From Companilactobacillus pabuli (lineage in GTDB: Bacteria > Bacillota > Bacilli > Lactobacillales > Lactobacillaceae), in contig NZ_CP049366.1 in the NCBI RefSeq assembly GCF_014058425.1, positions 682,001-746,000 of the forward strand: a DNA stretch of 64,000 nucleotides, given 5' to 3'. The position numbers and the translations under genes are program-made. How positions within the stretch are numbered: the first letter of the stretch is position 1; every line of letters starts with the position of its first letter. The notes under the pieces are model-generated. The model was not told the DNA's origin and searched no databases. It saw only the letters and a program-made list of their open reading frames with translations. Of the stretch, positions 14,990 through 22,624 are shown piece by piece.

Positions 14990-15697
14990 ATGGATGATAG
15001 TTTAAGCGTTGAGACAGCCGTCAAAGATACACTTCCAACAGTGTTTGGCTATATTGGGATTGGTATATCTTTTGGTATCGTGGCTGCATCTGCTGGTATG
15101 AGTGTTTTGATGGCAACTTTAATGTCGTTGATAGTCTATGCGGGCTCGGCACAGTTTATTTTGGTCAGTTTATTAGTAATAGGAACGCCAATTGTTTCGA
15201 TTGCTCTATCAGTTTTTTTGGTCAACTCACGGATGATTTTGATGAGCATGACAACCGCAAATTTCTTTAAAGAGAATTCGTTATTTGAGAATATCTTGCT
15301 AGGAAGTTTGATTACTGATGAAAGTTTTGCTCTGAGTATGAATAAACTCAACTACACTGACGGTAAATTGACTTTCAAATGGTTCAACACTGTCAATGTG
15401 ATGGCTTATTTGGTCTGGGCGGTATCGACTGCTGTTGGTGCGATGTTGGGAAAAATTATCAGTGATCCAGAAAAGCTCGGCTTAGATTTTGCTTTGGTAG
15501 CGATGTTTATTGGGTTGTTGTATTTACAATTGATCAGTGACAAATCAATTTCTTTGAAAGTTCAATTGATCGTCGTTGGTATCATGTTGCCACTGGTATA
15601 TTTTGGACTAATTTTTATTTCCAGCGATTTATTAATTCTAATTGTAACTTTAATTGGTTGTACGATAGGGGTGATTTTGAAACATGCCATCAACTAA
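14990..15697 (+). CDS. azlC: AzlC, large subunit of branched-chain amino acid exporter
   Basis: 235 residues, about seven membrane helices, with the AzlC hallmarks: an N-terminal DTLPTVFGYIGIGISFGI segment, the SLIVYAGSAQFILVSLL helix and VNSRMILMSMT. LIV-E family: AzlC with AzlD exports branched-chain amino acids (azaleucine resistance in Bacillus). ATG with GAGGAGGGGG. Overlaps azlD by 14 nt, typical for this coupled pair. Own TTGACA promoter. Confidence 0.92.
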   Translation: MDDSLSVETAVKDTLPTVFGYIGIGISFGIVAASAGMSVLMATLMSLIVYAGSAQFILVSLLVIGTPIVSIALSVFLVNSRMILMSMTTANFFKENSLFENILLGSLITDESFALSMNKLNYTDGKLTFKWFNTVNVMAYLVWAVSTAVGAMLGKIISDPEKLGLDFALVAMFIGLLYLQLISDKSISLKVQLIVVGIMLPLVYFGLIFISSDLLILIVTLIGCTIGVILKHAIN

Positions 15698-16010
15698 ATT
15701 TGTTTTATGGACTTTAATTGCGTGTGGTTTAGTGACCTGGTTGTCTCGAATCATGCCATTTGTCCTTTTAAAAAAGTTTAATTTATCACCAAAAGTAGTC
15801 GAATTTTTAGGCTTTGTACCAATTACTATCATGGCTGCTTTATGGTTTGAAAACTTGTTTCACCAACAAATTGGGCATCTACCACAGATTGACTTTGCTA
15901 ATTTGTTGGCTTCAGTACCAACTGTTTTGACAGCCATTCTTACTAAGAAATTATTGCTGATCGTAGTTGTTGGAATTATTTCTCTGGCACTAGTCAGATT
16001 AGCTATCTAA
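15684..16010 (+). CDS. azlD: AzlD, small subunit of branched-chain amino acid exporter
   Basis: 108 residues, four membrane helices, with the AzlD opening (LWTLIACGLVTWLSRIMPFVLLKKF) and PITIMAALWFENL. Forms the exporter with AzlC. ATG lies within the last codons of azlC, with AGGGGTG inside azlC as ribosome site, so translation is coupled. Confidence 0.92.
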   Translation: MPSTKFVLWTLIACGLVTWLSRIMPFVLLKKFNLSPKVVEFLGFVPITIMAALWFENLFHQQIGHLPQIDFANLLASVPTVLTAILTKKLLLIVVVGIISLALVRLAI

Positions 16011-16056
16011 GAACTCTTATTTCTTCTCATTTAAGGAGGAATAAGAGTTCTTTTAT
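16009..16056 (+). terminator. Terminator of azlCD
   Basis: AAGAACTCTTATT/AATAAGAGTTCTT stem (13 bp) with T-rich tail. Confidence 0.88.
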
Positions 16057-16058
16057 AT

Positions 16059-16118
16059 TTGACACAACTATCAGTCTGATATATATTAAAAAAGTTATGC
16101 TTGTATCAGTCTGATATA
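16059..16118 (+). promoter_or_regulatory. PadR promoter with two identical palindromic operators
   Basis: Promoter TTGACA (16059-16064), 17 bp, TATATT (16082-16087). The 15-mer TATCAGTCTGATATA occurs twice: 16069-16083, between -35 and -10, and 16104-16118, just after the expected start. Its core ATCAG-T-CTGAT is a palindrome. Centre-to-centre distance is 35 bp. Autorepression by the adjacent PadR protein is inference with strong positional support. Confidence 0.82.
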
Positions 16119-16129
16119 GAGGTGAGATT

Positions 16130-16669
16130 ATGTATGATTTATTTGTTTTGGGTCAATTAATGGATGAGTCAATGAGTGGCTATTTGATGCAAAGTATATT
16201 GCAACAGATTGTCGGGCGGCAAAGAAAAATCAGTTTTGGGATGATTTACCCTTTGTTCAATCGCTTGAAAGAAGCAGGATATATTACGATTTCTGAAGTT
16301 AAGTCAAAGAATAATCGATTTATCAAGGTTGCAACAATAACCAATGCGGGTAAAGAGCGTTTCTATGAATTGATGGCTCAAAAAGTTCCGTTGAATCCGA
16401 ATCTAGATTTCACTTATAGTGTAAAATTTCGTAATTTTCATCAAGTTGATTTAAGTTTAAGAAGGCAAATTTTACATGATTATCAGACTTATTTACTGAA
16501 GAGTCAGGAATTGTTAACTCAGCAGTCACAAGATTTAAAAAATACTAAGATTTCTAAGACTGATTTGAAGAATGCCAGATGGGTCATCGAATTAGAACAA
16601 ATGAAGATGAAGGCAGCTTTAGATTGGGTCAAAGAATCAATTAGACAGTTAAATGAGGGGGAAAATTAA
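16130..16669 (+). CDS. PadR-family transcriptional regulator
   Basis: 179 residues. N-terminal winged helix of the PadR type (ILQQIVGRQRKISFGMIYPLFNRLKEAGYI, then wing SKNNRFIKVATITNAGKERF, about 20-85) and a long C-terminal helical region (about 100-178) for dimerisation, as in PadR-s2/AphA-like proteins. ATG 16130 with AGAGGTGA. Directly followed by an MFS transporter gene after 2 nt. Twin operators overlap its promoter. PadR proteins commonly repress a drug or phenolic efflux gene until a ligand binds; here the target would be the downstream MFS gene. Confidence 0.88.
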   Translation: MYDLFVLGQLMDESMSGYLMQSILQQIVGRQRKISFGMIYPLFNRLKEAGYITISEVKSKNNRFIKVATITNAGKERFYELMAQKVPLNPNLDFTYSVKFRNFHQVDLSLRRQILHDYQTYLLKSQELLTQQSQDLKNTKISKTDLKNARWVIELEQMKMKAALDWVKESIRQLNEGEN

Positions 16670-16671
16670 CT

Positions 16672-17853
16672 GTGGAAAAAACTATGTCAAGAAAGACCAT
16701 TTTATTGATGGCCGTAGTAACAGGTGTCATTGTTGCTAATTTAAATTTTATTCAACCGATTGAGAATTTGATTGCAACCGATTTTGGAGTATCTAAAGCA
16801 GTTGTTGGGATATTAGCGATGGTGACGCAGTTAGGTTATGCCTTTGGTTTATTGCTAATAGTTCCATTGGGAGATATTTTTGATAGATATCATTTGATTC
16901 AATTCATGATGGTTTTATCGATTATTTCATTAATAGTGGCCTTTTTAGCACCAAACGCTGCCGTATTTGCGGTTGCTACTACTTTGATTGGTATCACATC
17001 AGTTGCACCACAAATTATTATTCCTTACGCTGGTTATTTAGCACCTGCCTTGCAACGTGGGAAAGTTTTAGGAATTGTTTTGAGTGGTTTGTTGACGGGT
17101 ATTTTATTGTCTCGTTCATTTAGTGGTTTATTAGGAAGCATCATGCCTTGGCAAGATATTTATTTAGTTGCTGCAGTGATCGATTTAATTTTTTTAGTTA
17201 TCGTGCATCGTTTTATGCCAAAGGATCAACGTGGTCATCAAGATTTAAATTATTTGTCGGTTATCAAAATGTTGCCAAAATTATTTATTACTCAAAAAGA
17301 ATTACGTGGTTCTTCTATTAATGGTTTTTGTATGTTTGGAATGTCAAATGTCTTGTGGTCAACTCTAGCCTTCTATTTGGCAGACCAGTATCACTTAGGT
17401 AGTAATGTTGCCGGATTGTTGGGTTTGCTAGGAATCGCTGGGGTTTTAGTAGCACCTTGGGTAGGAGATTTAGTCGATCAAAAATCACCTAAACTTACAA
17501 TCGGTTTGAGTATGATTTTTTCAGGTTTAGCTTTTGTGATTTTTTGGTTAGTTGGTTTTTGGATTATCGGCTTAATCGTCGGAATTGTTTTACTAGATTT
17601 AGGTACACAATTCAGTCAAGTTTCTAATCAAGCAATTGTTCAATCGATTAATCGTAAACAAAGCAGTCGTAACAATTCAGTCTTTATGTTCAGTTACTTT
17701 TTAGGTGGTTCAATCGGAACTTTGTCAGCCACTTGGGCTTGGGGACAATTCGGTTGGTCCGGAGTTTGTGTTGTAGCATTTGTTTTCCTATTGATTTCAA
17801 TTTTGGATCACTTGATTGTTGGTGAACCTCAAAAATTAAACACAGAGGAATAA
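16672..17853 (+). CDS. MFS efflux transporter (DHA1-like) under PadR control
   Basis: 393 residues, 12 helices, with the loop 2-3 motif LLIVPLGDIFDRYHLIQ (in place of GxLaDrxGrk) and a helix-4/5 region TLIGITSVAPQIIIPYAGYLAP that resembles the YgaY/AraJ-like DHA1 branch. Substrate unknown; antimicrobial or phenolic export is likely from the PadR context. GTG 16672 with AGGGGG about 10 nt upstream is the longest well-placed start; ATG 16684 is an alternative. The gene ends just before a family A repeat, with no conventional terminator. Confidence 0.82.
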   Translation: MEKTMSRKTILLMAVVTGVIVANLNFIQPIENLIATDFGVSKAVVGILAMVTQLGYAFGLLLIVPLGDIFDRYHLIQFMMVLSIISLIVAFLAPNAAVFAVATTLIGITSVAPQIIIPYAGYLAPALQRGKVLGIVLSGLLTGILLSRSFSGLLGSIMPWQDIYLVAAVIDLIFLVIVHRFMPKDQRGHQDLNYLSVIKMLPKLFITQKELRGSSINGFCMFGMSNVLWSTLAFYLADQYHLGSNVAGLLGLLGIAGVLVAPWVGDLVDQKSPKLTIGLSMIFSGLAFVIFWLVGFWIIGLIVGIVLLDLGTQFSQVSNQAIVQSINRKQSSRNNSVFMFSYFLGGSIGTLSATWAWGQFGWSGVCVVAFVFLLISILDHLIVGEPQKLNTEE

Positions 17854-17867
17854 TGGTTAAATTTTGG

Positions 17868-18050
17868 TTGGTGTAGGATATCGTCGTCCGTTCTGCTTTG
17901 TGGATGCTGGAACGTACTGGGCACAACTTGAAGCTAATTCCAGAACCGGGAATCATCTCCAAGCTTGACCTTTTACTAAGCGATAAATCGCTAAGTAAAA
18001 TTTCAGTACTGAGCGTCCACAAAGCTGCCACTACCGACTGAATAACGACA
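17868..18050 (+). repeat. Family A structured repeat, copy A1
   Basis: Helices seen: P1 17895-17908 with 18012-18025 (GCTTTGTGGATGCT with a complementary arm, one G-T), P2 17914-17919 with 18004-18009 (GTACTG/CAGTAC), an irregular P3 about 17927-17963 capped by CCAGAACCGGG, and P4 17971-18000 (TTTTACT...AGTAAAA with an inner AGCGAT hairpin). Unpaired conserved blocks are GGAAC, GGCAC, CTTGACC and ATTT. Nearly the same sequence occurs inverted at 32560-32745, and a diverged copy keeping the fold is at 32245-32430. It lies right after the MFS gene and could also be its 3' end. Confidence 0.85.
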
Positions 18051-18061
18051 TTTATTTTTTT

Positions 18062-18190
18062 CTCAAGTAAATCAAAATAGCATCAATTCAGATATGGTCG
18101 ATTAACTATTTATCTGAATTGATGCTTATTTGTTTGGTCATAAAGATATAGAACCACTGAGCTAATTTTCTTTGCTATGGAGGATGGGAA
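18062..18190 (-). repeat. Family B repeat, copy B2, with a remnant of family A
   Basis: Arms AGCATCAATTCAGATA (18079-18094) and TATCTGAATTGATGCT (18111-18126), followed by the inverted flank (TATTTGTTTGGTCATAAAG...ATAG). Read on the - strand it has the same order as B1. From 18157 the sequence ACTGAGCTAATTTTCTTTGC matches the closing part of family A copy A2 (32386-32406) with one change, then TATGGAGGA matches the complement of A2's opening flank; a piece of a second A module is thus fused here. The remaining bases to 18310 hold only the ribosome site region of the antiporter gene. Confidence 0.8.
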
Positions 18191-18310
18191 ATTTTTACAA
18201 TTAAAGCCTTGTGTTTGTAATGGGTCTCAAAAATCGTTTTATTTTATATTTTGAATAAAATATTATATCATCAAGTGTTGAAATTATCAGAGGATACGAG
18301 GATATAAATT

Positions 18311-19477
18311 ATGGAGAGATTTGCACTATTAATCGTCTTGTTCGCAGCCTTAGCGACACCTTTAATTACCGCAAGGTTTCATTTGACACGAATGCCGACG
18401 GCTATTTCAGAAATTATTATGGGAATAATTATTGGAAAAACCGGTTTGAATATCGTTCAACCGGATGCTAGTCTGCAATATATTTCTAGTTTAGGTGTTA
18501 TCATGTTGATCTTTTTAGGTGGAATGGAAATTGACTTTTCATTGCTCGAGCCTAAAAAAGATAAAGATGTCTTCTCGCCATTAGGGACCTCGATTTGGGG
18601 TTTTGTTTCGGTGTTAATAATGTCAGTTATTTTAAGCACATTTATGTATGTGACAGGCATTTTCAGTGAATTTGTTTTAGCTGTTATTTTATTTAGTACG
18701 ATTGCTCTAGGAGTAATCATTTCGTTACTAAAAGAAGTAGGTTTGTTGAGTACCAATTACGGACAAACGATTTTATTGACTAGTGCTTTTGGAGAATTTA
18801 TTCCTTTGCTGGCTTTGACTGTTTATTCAGCAGTTAAACAACAAAATTATTTGTCGGTCTTTGGTTTGCCGGTGATATTTATTATTGCGATTATTTTATT
18901 ACGCCGATTCAATCGAATTTACATCTTCTTTGAGGGCATTGACAAGAGTACAACTCAATTAGATATTCGTTTAGCGTTTTTCTTGATTTTTATTTTAGTA
19001 ACTTTTGCTGAACAAATTGGTGCTGAGAATATTCTTGGAGCTTTCTTAGCTGGAGCGGTTATGAAATTACTTAAGCCTAAAGCTGATACTGAAGAAAAAT
19101 TGAGTTCAATGGGTTATGGATTCTTTATCCCTGTTTTCTTCATCACAACAGGGGTTAATTTAAATTTGAGAACTTTATTAACTAATAAGCAGGCTTTAAT
19201 TTTGATTCCAGTTTTCTTCATTGCATTCATTCTTTCCAAGATGCTCGTCTATGTTGCTTTTCGAAAGAAGTTTGGAAAAAGATATTCTGCCGCTGCAACA
19301 ATCGTGACATCAACGACAATTACGTTGGTTTTGCCAATTTTACAAGTCGGACAAAACTTGAAGTTGATTACTACGGCTCAATCAGGAGCAATCACTTTGG
19401 CAGCTATTATAACGTGTTTGATAGGACCAATACTTTTCAACAAAATTATTAGTGGTGGTCAAAAAGAGACAAATTAA
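18311..19477 (+). CDS. CPA2-family cation/proton antiporter (KefB/NapA-like)
   Basis: 388 residues with about 12 membrane helices. Visible CPA2 features: RMPTAISEIIMGIIIGKTGL at the start, FLGGMEIDFSLL, and the FAEQIGAENILGAFLAGAVM block (about 233-255) typical of the ion-binding core helices. No C-terminal TrkA-N/RCK domain, so it is the bare-pore form. Exchanges Na+ or K+ for protons; which one cannot be told. ATG start with GAGGATA-type weak ribosome site. Single gene downstream of the A1/B2 repeat region. Confidence 0.85.
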   Translation: MERFALLIVLFAALATPLITARFHLTRMPTAISEIIMGIIIGKTGLNIVQPDASLQYISSLGVIMLIFLGGMEIDFSLLEPKKDKDVFSPLGTSIWGFVSVLIMSVILSTFMYVTGIFSEFVLAVILFSTIALGVIISLLKEVGLLSTNYGQTILLTSAFGEFIPLLALTVYSAVKQQNYLSVFGLPVIFIIAIILLRRFNRIYIFFEGIDKSTTQLDIRLAFFLIFILVTFAEQIGAENILGAFLAGAVMKLLKPKADTEEKLSSMGYGFFIPVFFITTGVNLNLRTLLTNKQALILIPVFFIAFILSKMLVYVAFRKKFGKRYSAAATIVTSTTITLVLPILQVGQNLKLITTAQSGAITLAAIITCLIGPILFNKIISGGQKETN

Positions 19478-19580
19478 TAGAAATATCTTTTTTGGAGAAA
19501 AAAGCACAGCAAAATATGTCGATATGGACTAGAATGTACCTGTTAAATAAAAAGTAACATCAAAAGGATGGGGATTTTTT

Positions 19581-20675
19581 ATGGCAAAATATGAAGCAAG
19601 TACAGAAGAAAAGCATATTGATATCGTCAATATTGCTAGTTTGGAACAACGTGTTAAGGACCATATGAGCAATGAAAAAGGTGCTTTCGGCTATATTCGC
19701 GGTGGTTCTGAAGATGAATGGACAATGAAACAAAATACTGAGGCTTTTAATAAGAAGAGAATCATGCCCCGTGTTTTGCAAGGCATTGATCATGCTGATT
19801 TGAGTACTAAGCTTTGGGACATTGATTTGAAGACTCCAATCATTGAAGCTCCTTCAGCTGCCCATGGTTTGGCTCATGCTAAAGGTGAAGTTGATACTGC
19901 AAAGGGTGTTGCTGCTGCTGGTTCAATCTTTTCAATGAGTACTTACGGTAGTACTTCTATTGAAGATGGTGCCGCTGCCGCTCCTGATGCTCCACAATTC
20001 TTCCAACTCTATATGAGTAAAGATGACAAATTTAATGAATTTTTAATTAAGAAAGCTGTTAAAGCTGGTGTTAAAGCTATTATTTTAACAGTTGATTCAA
20101 CACTTGGTGGTTATCGTGAAGAAGATGTCATCAATAAATTCCAATTCCCACTACCAATGCCAAACTTAGCTGCCTTTTCTGACGACGATGGTGAAGGTAA
20201 GGGAATTTCCGAAATTTACGCCGCCGCTAAACAAGGTATCGTACCTTCAGATATTCAAAAGATCAAAGACATGTCAGGTTTGCCAGTTTTTGTTAAAGGT
20301 ATCCAATCACCAGATGATGCAGAACTAGCAATTGAATTTGGTGCTGATGGTATTTGGGTATCAAATCACGGTGGTCGTCAATTAGACGGAGGTCCCGCTT
20401 CATTTGATGTCTTGCCTGCAATTGCTCAAGTTGTCGACAAACGTGTTCCGGTCGTCTTCGATAGTGGCGTTCGTCGTGGTGAACATGTCTTCAAGGCCTT
20501 GGCTAGTGGTGCTGATTTAGTTGCTGTTGGTCGTCCAATTATTTATGGATTGAATCTTGGTGGTGCTCAAGGTGTCACAGATGTCATTGAACACTTGAAC
20601 AAAGAACTTTCAATTACAATGCAATTGGCTGGTACTAAGACGATTCATGACGTCAAGAACGTTGATTTATTATAA
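19581..20675 (+). CDS. lox: L-lactate oxidase (FMN-dependent alpha-hydroxy acid oxidase)
   Basis: 364 residues, the usual length. FMN/TIM-barrel markers: GAFGYIRGGSEDEWT (about 33-47), PSAAHGLAHAKGE, the QLYMSKDD strand, LTVDSTLGGYREED, VKGIQSPDDAE, and the catalytic SNHGGRQLDGG (His-Gly-Gly-Arg) followed by FDSGVRRGEHV and GRPIIYGL. Oxidises L-lactate with O2 to pyruvate and hydrogen peroxide in the cytoplasm. The pattern fits lactate oxidase of lactic acid bacteria better than lactate monooxygenase or glycolate oxidase. ATG with GGATGGGG upstream. Monocistronic with its own terminator. Confidence 0.92.
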   Translation: MAKYEASTEEKHIDIVNIASLEQRVKDHMSNEKGAFGYIRGGSEDEWTMKQNTEAFNKKRIMPRVLQGIDHADLSTKLWDIDLKTPIIEAPSAAHGLAHAKGEVDTAKGVAAAGSIFSMSTYGSTSIEDGAAAAPDAPQFFQLYMSKDDKFNEFLIKKAVKAGVKAIILTVDSTLGGYREEDVINKFQFPLPMPNLAAFSDDDGEGKGISEIYAAAKQGIVPSDIQKIKDMSGLPVFVKGIQSPDDAELAIEFGADGIWVSNHGGRQLDGGPASFDVLPAIAQVVDKRVPVVFDSGVRRGEHVFKALASGADLVAVGRPIIYGLNLGGAQGVTDVIEHLNKELSITMQLAGTKTIHDVKNVDLL

Positions 20676-20708
20676 TTGTTGTAATAGTATAAAAATGAAT
20701 TTAATCAT

Positions 20709-20748
20709 AGAGAACAATCCTTAGAATTAGTTTGAGGATTGTTCTTTT
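20709..20748 (+). terminator. Terminator of lactate oxidase
   Basis: AGAACAATCCTTA pairs with the mostly complementary TGAGGATTGTTCT, followed by T-run. Confidence 0.88.
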
Positions 20749-20790
20749 TGTATAGAAAACGTTTTTCTAAAAATAATCTCAAATTTGTGC

Positions 20791-20821
20791 TTGAGTTAAA
20801 GTCGACTTTAGGGTGTAGAGT
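20791..20821. promoter_or_regulatory. Palindrome in the ABC exporter promoter region
   Basis: A perfect 14-bp palindrome TAAAGTCGACTTTA (20797-20810) follows TTGAGT (20791-20796) and precedes TAGAGT (20816-20821), spacing 19. Candidate operator for the exporter operon; its regulator is not adjacent. Confidence 0.45.
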
Positions 20822-20863
20822 TATTTTTGAGGTCATTTTTGAAGTAACAGGTGGGTGAAATAT

Positions 20864-22624
20864 ATGGGGATCTTTTCTCGTTTAAGTTGGTTTTTTAAAC
20901 ACCAATGGAAACAATATTTAATTGGTGTGGTGGCCTTGATATTAGTGGCAATTTGTAATGTGATACCGCCACGAATTATCGGTAATGTAGTTGATTCTGT
21001 CAGCAATAAAAATATGACGGTGAGATTTTTAGTCATTAATATGGTGACACTTTTTATTGTTGCTATCGTGCAGTATTTATTGCGTTTTTTGTGGCAGAAA
21101 ATGATTTATGGTAGTTCTTATGTTTTGGAACGTGATTTAAGAAGTCGACTCTTTCATCATTTTATGAAGATGGATAAAACTTTTTATCAGAAGTGGCGAA
21201 CTGGCGATTTGATGGCTCACGCCACTAATGATATCGATGCTGTCAGAGATGTTGCGGGACCAGGAATTTTGACTCTGGCCGATTCTTTGATTACAGGACT
21301 TTCAATGATTTTGGCAATGGGGATGTTTGTTAACTGGAAGATGACTTTAATGGCTGTTTTGCCGTTATTGTTGTTGGCGGTGATGGCTAACGTCCTTGGA
21401 AATAAGATTCATGTTGCCTTTCGTGATTCACAAGCAGCTTTTTCGAGTATTAACAATAAAACCCAAGAGAGTGTTGTCGGGATTAAGGTTTTAAAAGCAT
21501 TAGGTCAAGAAACTGAAGATGAAGCAGATTTTGACCGTTATGTTGATAAAAATATCAAAGCTAATAAGCGTTCTTATCGTTTGGATGCAATGTTTGATCC
21601 TCTGACGACTTTGATAATGGGAATCTCGTATACATTAACGATTATCTTTGGTGGGCTAGCCGTTTTACAACAAAGAATTACGATTGGTCAACTCGTTTCA
21701 TTCATTACTTATATGGCCGAATTGATGTGGCCAATGTATGCTGTCGGCAGTCTGTTCAATTTATTGGAAAGAGGTTCTGCCAGTTATGATCGAATCAGTG
21801 ATTTATTAAATGAGAAATCTTCAGTTGTCAAAACTAAGGATAGCTTTACAACTGTTCCTAGTGGATTGTTAGATTTTCAAATTGATAGTTTTTCCTATCC
21901 TGATGATAAAAAAATTGCTTTGCACGATGTTGATTTTAAATTAAGACCAGGTCAAACTTTAGGAATTGTTGGTCCAACTGGTGGTGGAAAGTCGACAATT
22001 ATTAGTTTGTTAATGCGTGATTTTGACCATTATCAAGGATTCATTAATGTTGGCAAAGTTGATATTCGAAAATATGATTTAAACAGTTATCTGGATACGA
22101 TCGGTTATGTGCCTCAGACGAACTTTTTATTCTCAACTGATATCAGAGATAACGTTAGATTTGCTAATATTGATGCTACTCAAGAGGAAGTTGAACAAGC
22201 TAGTTTTGTCGCTGATTTGGATGCTGACATTAAACAAATGCCTGATGGTTATGACACTCAAGTCGGTGAACTCGGTGTTTCACTATCCGGTGGTCAAAAA
22301 CAACGTTTAGCCATCGCTAGAGCTATTTTGAGTAACCCTAAATTATTGATCTTGGATGATTCACTTTCAGCGGTTGATTCTAAAACTGAACGTCACATTG
22401 AATCGCGAATCGCCAAGAATCGCCAACAAGGGACAACTATCATTGCGGCTAGTCGTCTGAGTTCAGTCGAAGATGCTGATGAGATTATTGTTGTTGAAGA
22501 TGGAACAATCGTTGAAAAAGGTACTCATCAAGAATTGTTGCATCAAGCCGGTTGGTATGCTGATACGTATAATTTGCAAGCTCGAAACGAACAACTTGAG
22601 GGGAGGTTAAATAATGAAAAATGA
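20864..22624 (+). CDS. Heterodimeric ABC exporter, subunit with degenerate Walker B (LmrC/BmrC-like)
   Basis: 586 residues: six-helix membrane domain (about 1-310) then a nucleotide-binding domain with Walker A GPTGGGKST, Q-loop GYVPQTNF, canonical signature LSGGQKQR, but Walker B LLILDDSLSAVD (Asp instead of the catalytic Glu) and an H-loop ASRLSS with Ser for His. That is the asymmetry of the non-catalytic half in LmrCD/BmrCD/TM287-288 exporters. Drug or lipid-like export expected. ATG 20864 is preferred over GTG 20855 since AGGTGGG lies just upstream. The partner gene overlaps by 11 nt. Confidence 0.9.
   Translation: MGIFSRLSWFFKHQWKQYLIGVVALILVAICNVIPPRIIGNVVDSVSNKNMTVRFLVINMVTLFIVAIVQYLLRFLWQKMIYGSSYVLERDLRSRLFHHFMKMDKTFYQKWRTGDLMAHATNDIDAVRDVAGPGILTLADSLITGLSMILAMGMFVNWKMTLMAVLPLLLLAVMANVLGNKIHVAFRDSQAAFSSINNKTQESVVGIKVLKALGQETEDEADFDRYVDKNIKANKRSYRLDAMFDPLTTLIMGISYTLTIIFGGLAVLQQRITIGQLVSFITYMAELMWPMYAVGSLFNLLERGSASYDRISDLLNEKSSVVKTKDSFTTVPSGLLDFQIDSFSYPDDKKIALHDVDFKLRPGQTLGIVGPTGGGKSTIISLLMRDFDHYQGFINVGKVDIRKYDLNSYLDTIGYVPQTNFLFSTDIRDNVRFANIDATQEEVEQASFVADLDADIKQMPDGYDTQVGELGVSLSGGQKQRLAIARAILSNPKLLILDDSLSAVDSKTERHIESRIAKNRQQGTTIIAASRLSSVEDADEIIVVEDGTIVEKGTHQELLHQAGWYADTYNLQARNEQLEGRLNNEK

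Noticed and set aside
17690-18031. 113-codon - strand frame over the end of the MFS gene and repeat A1
   Set aside because: It overlaps the real MFS gene and structured repeat; no ribosome site.
20754-20770. cre-like site AGAAAACGTTTTTCT behind the lactate oxidase terminator
   Set aside because: Only about 11 of 14 positions fit, and the place relative to a promoter is unclear.
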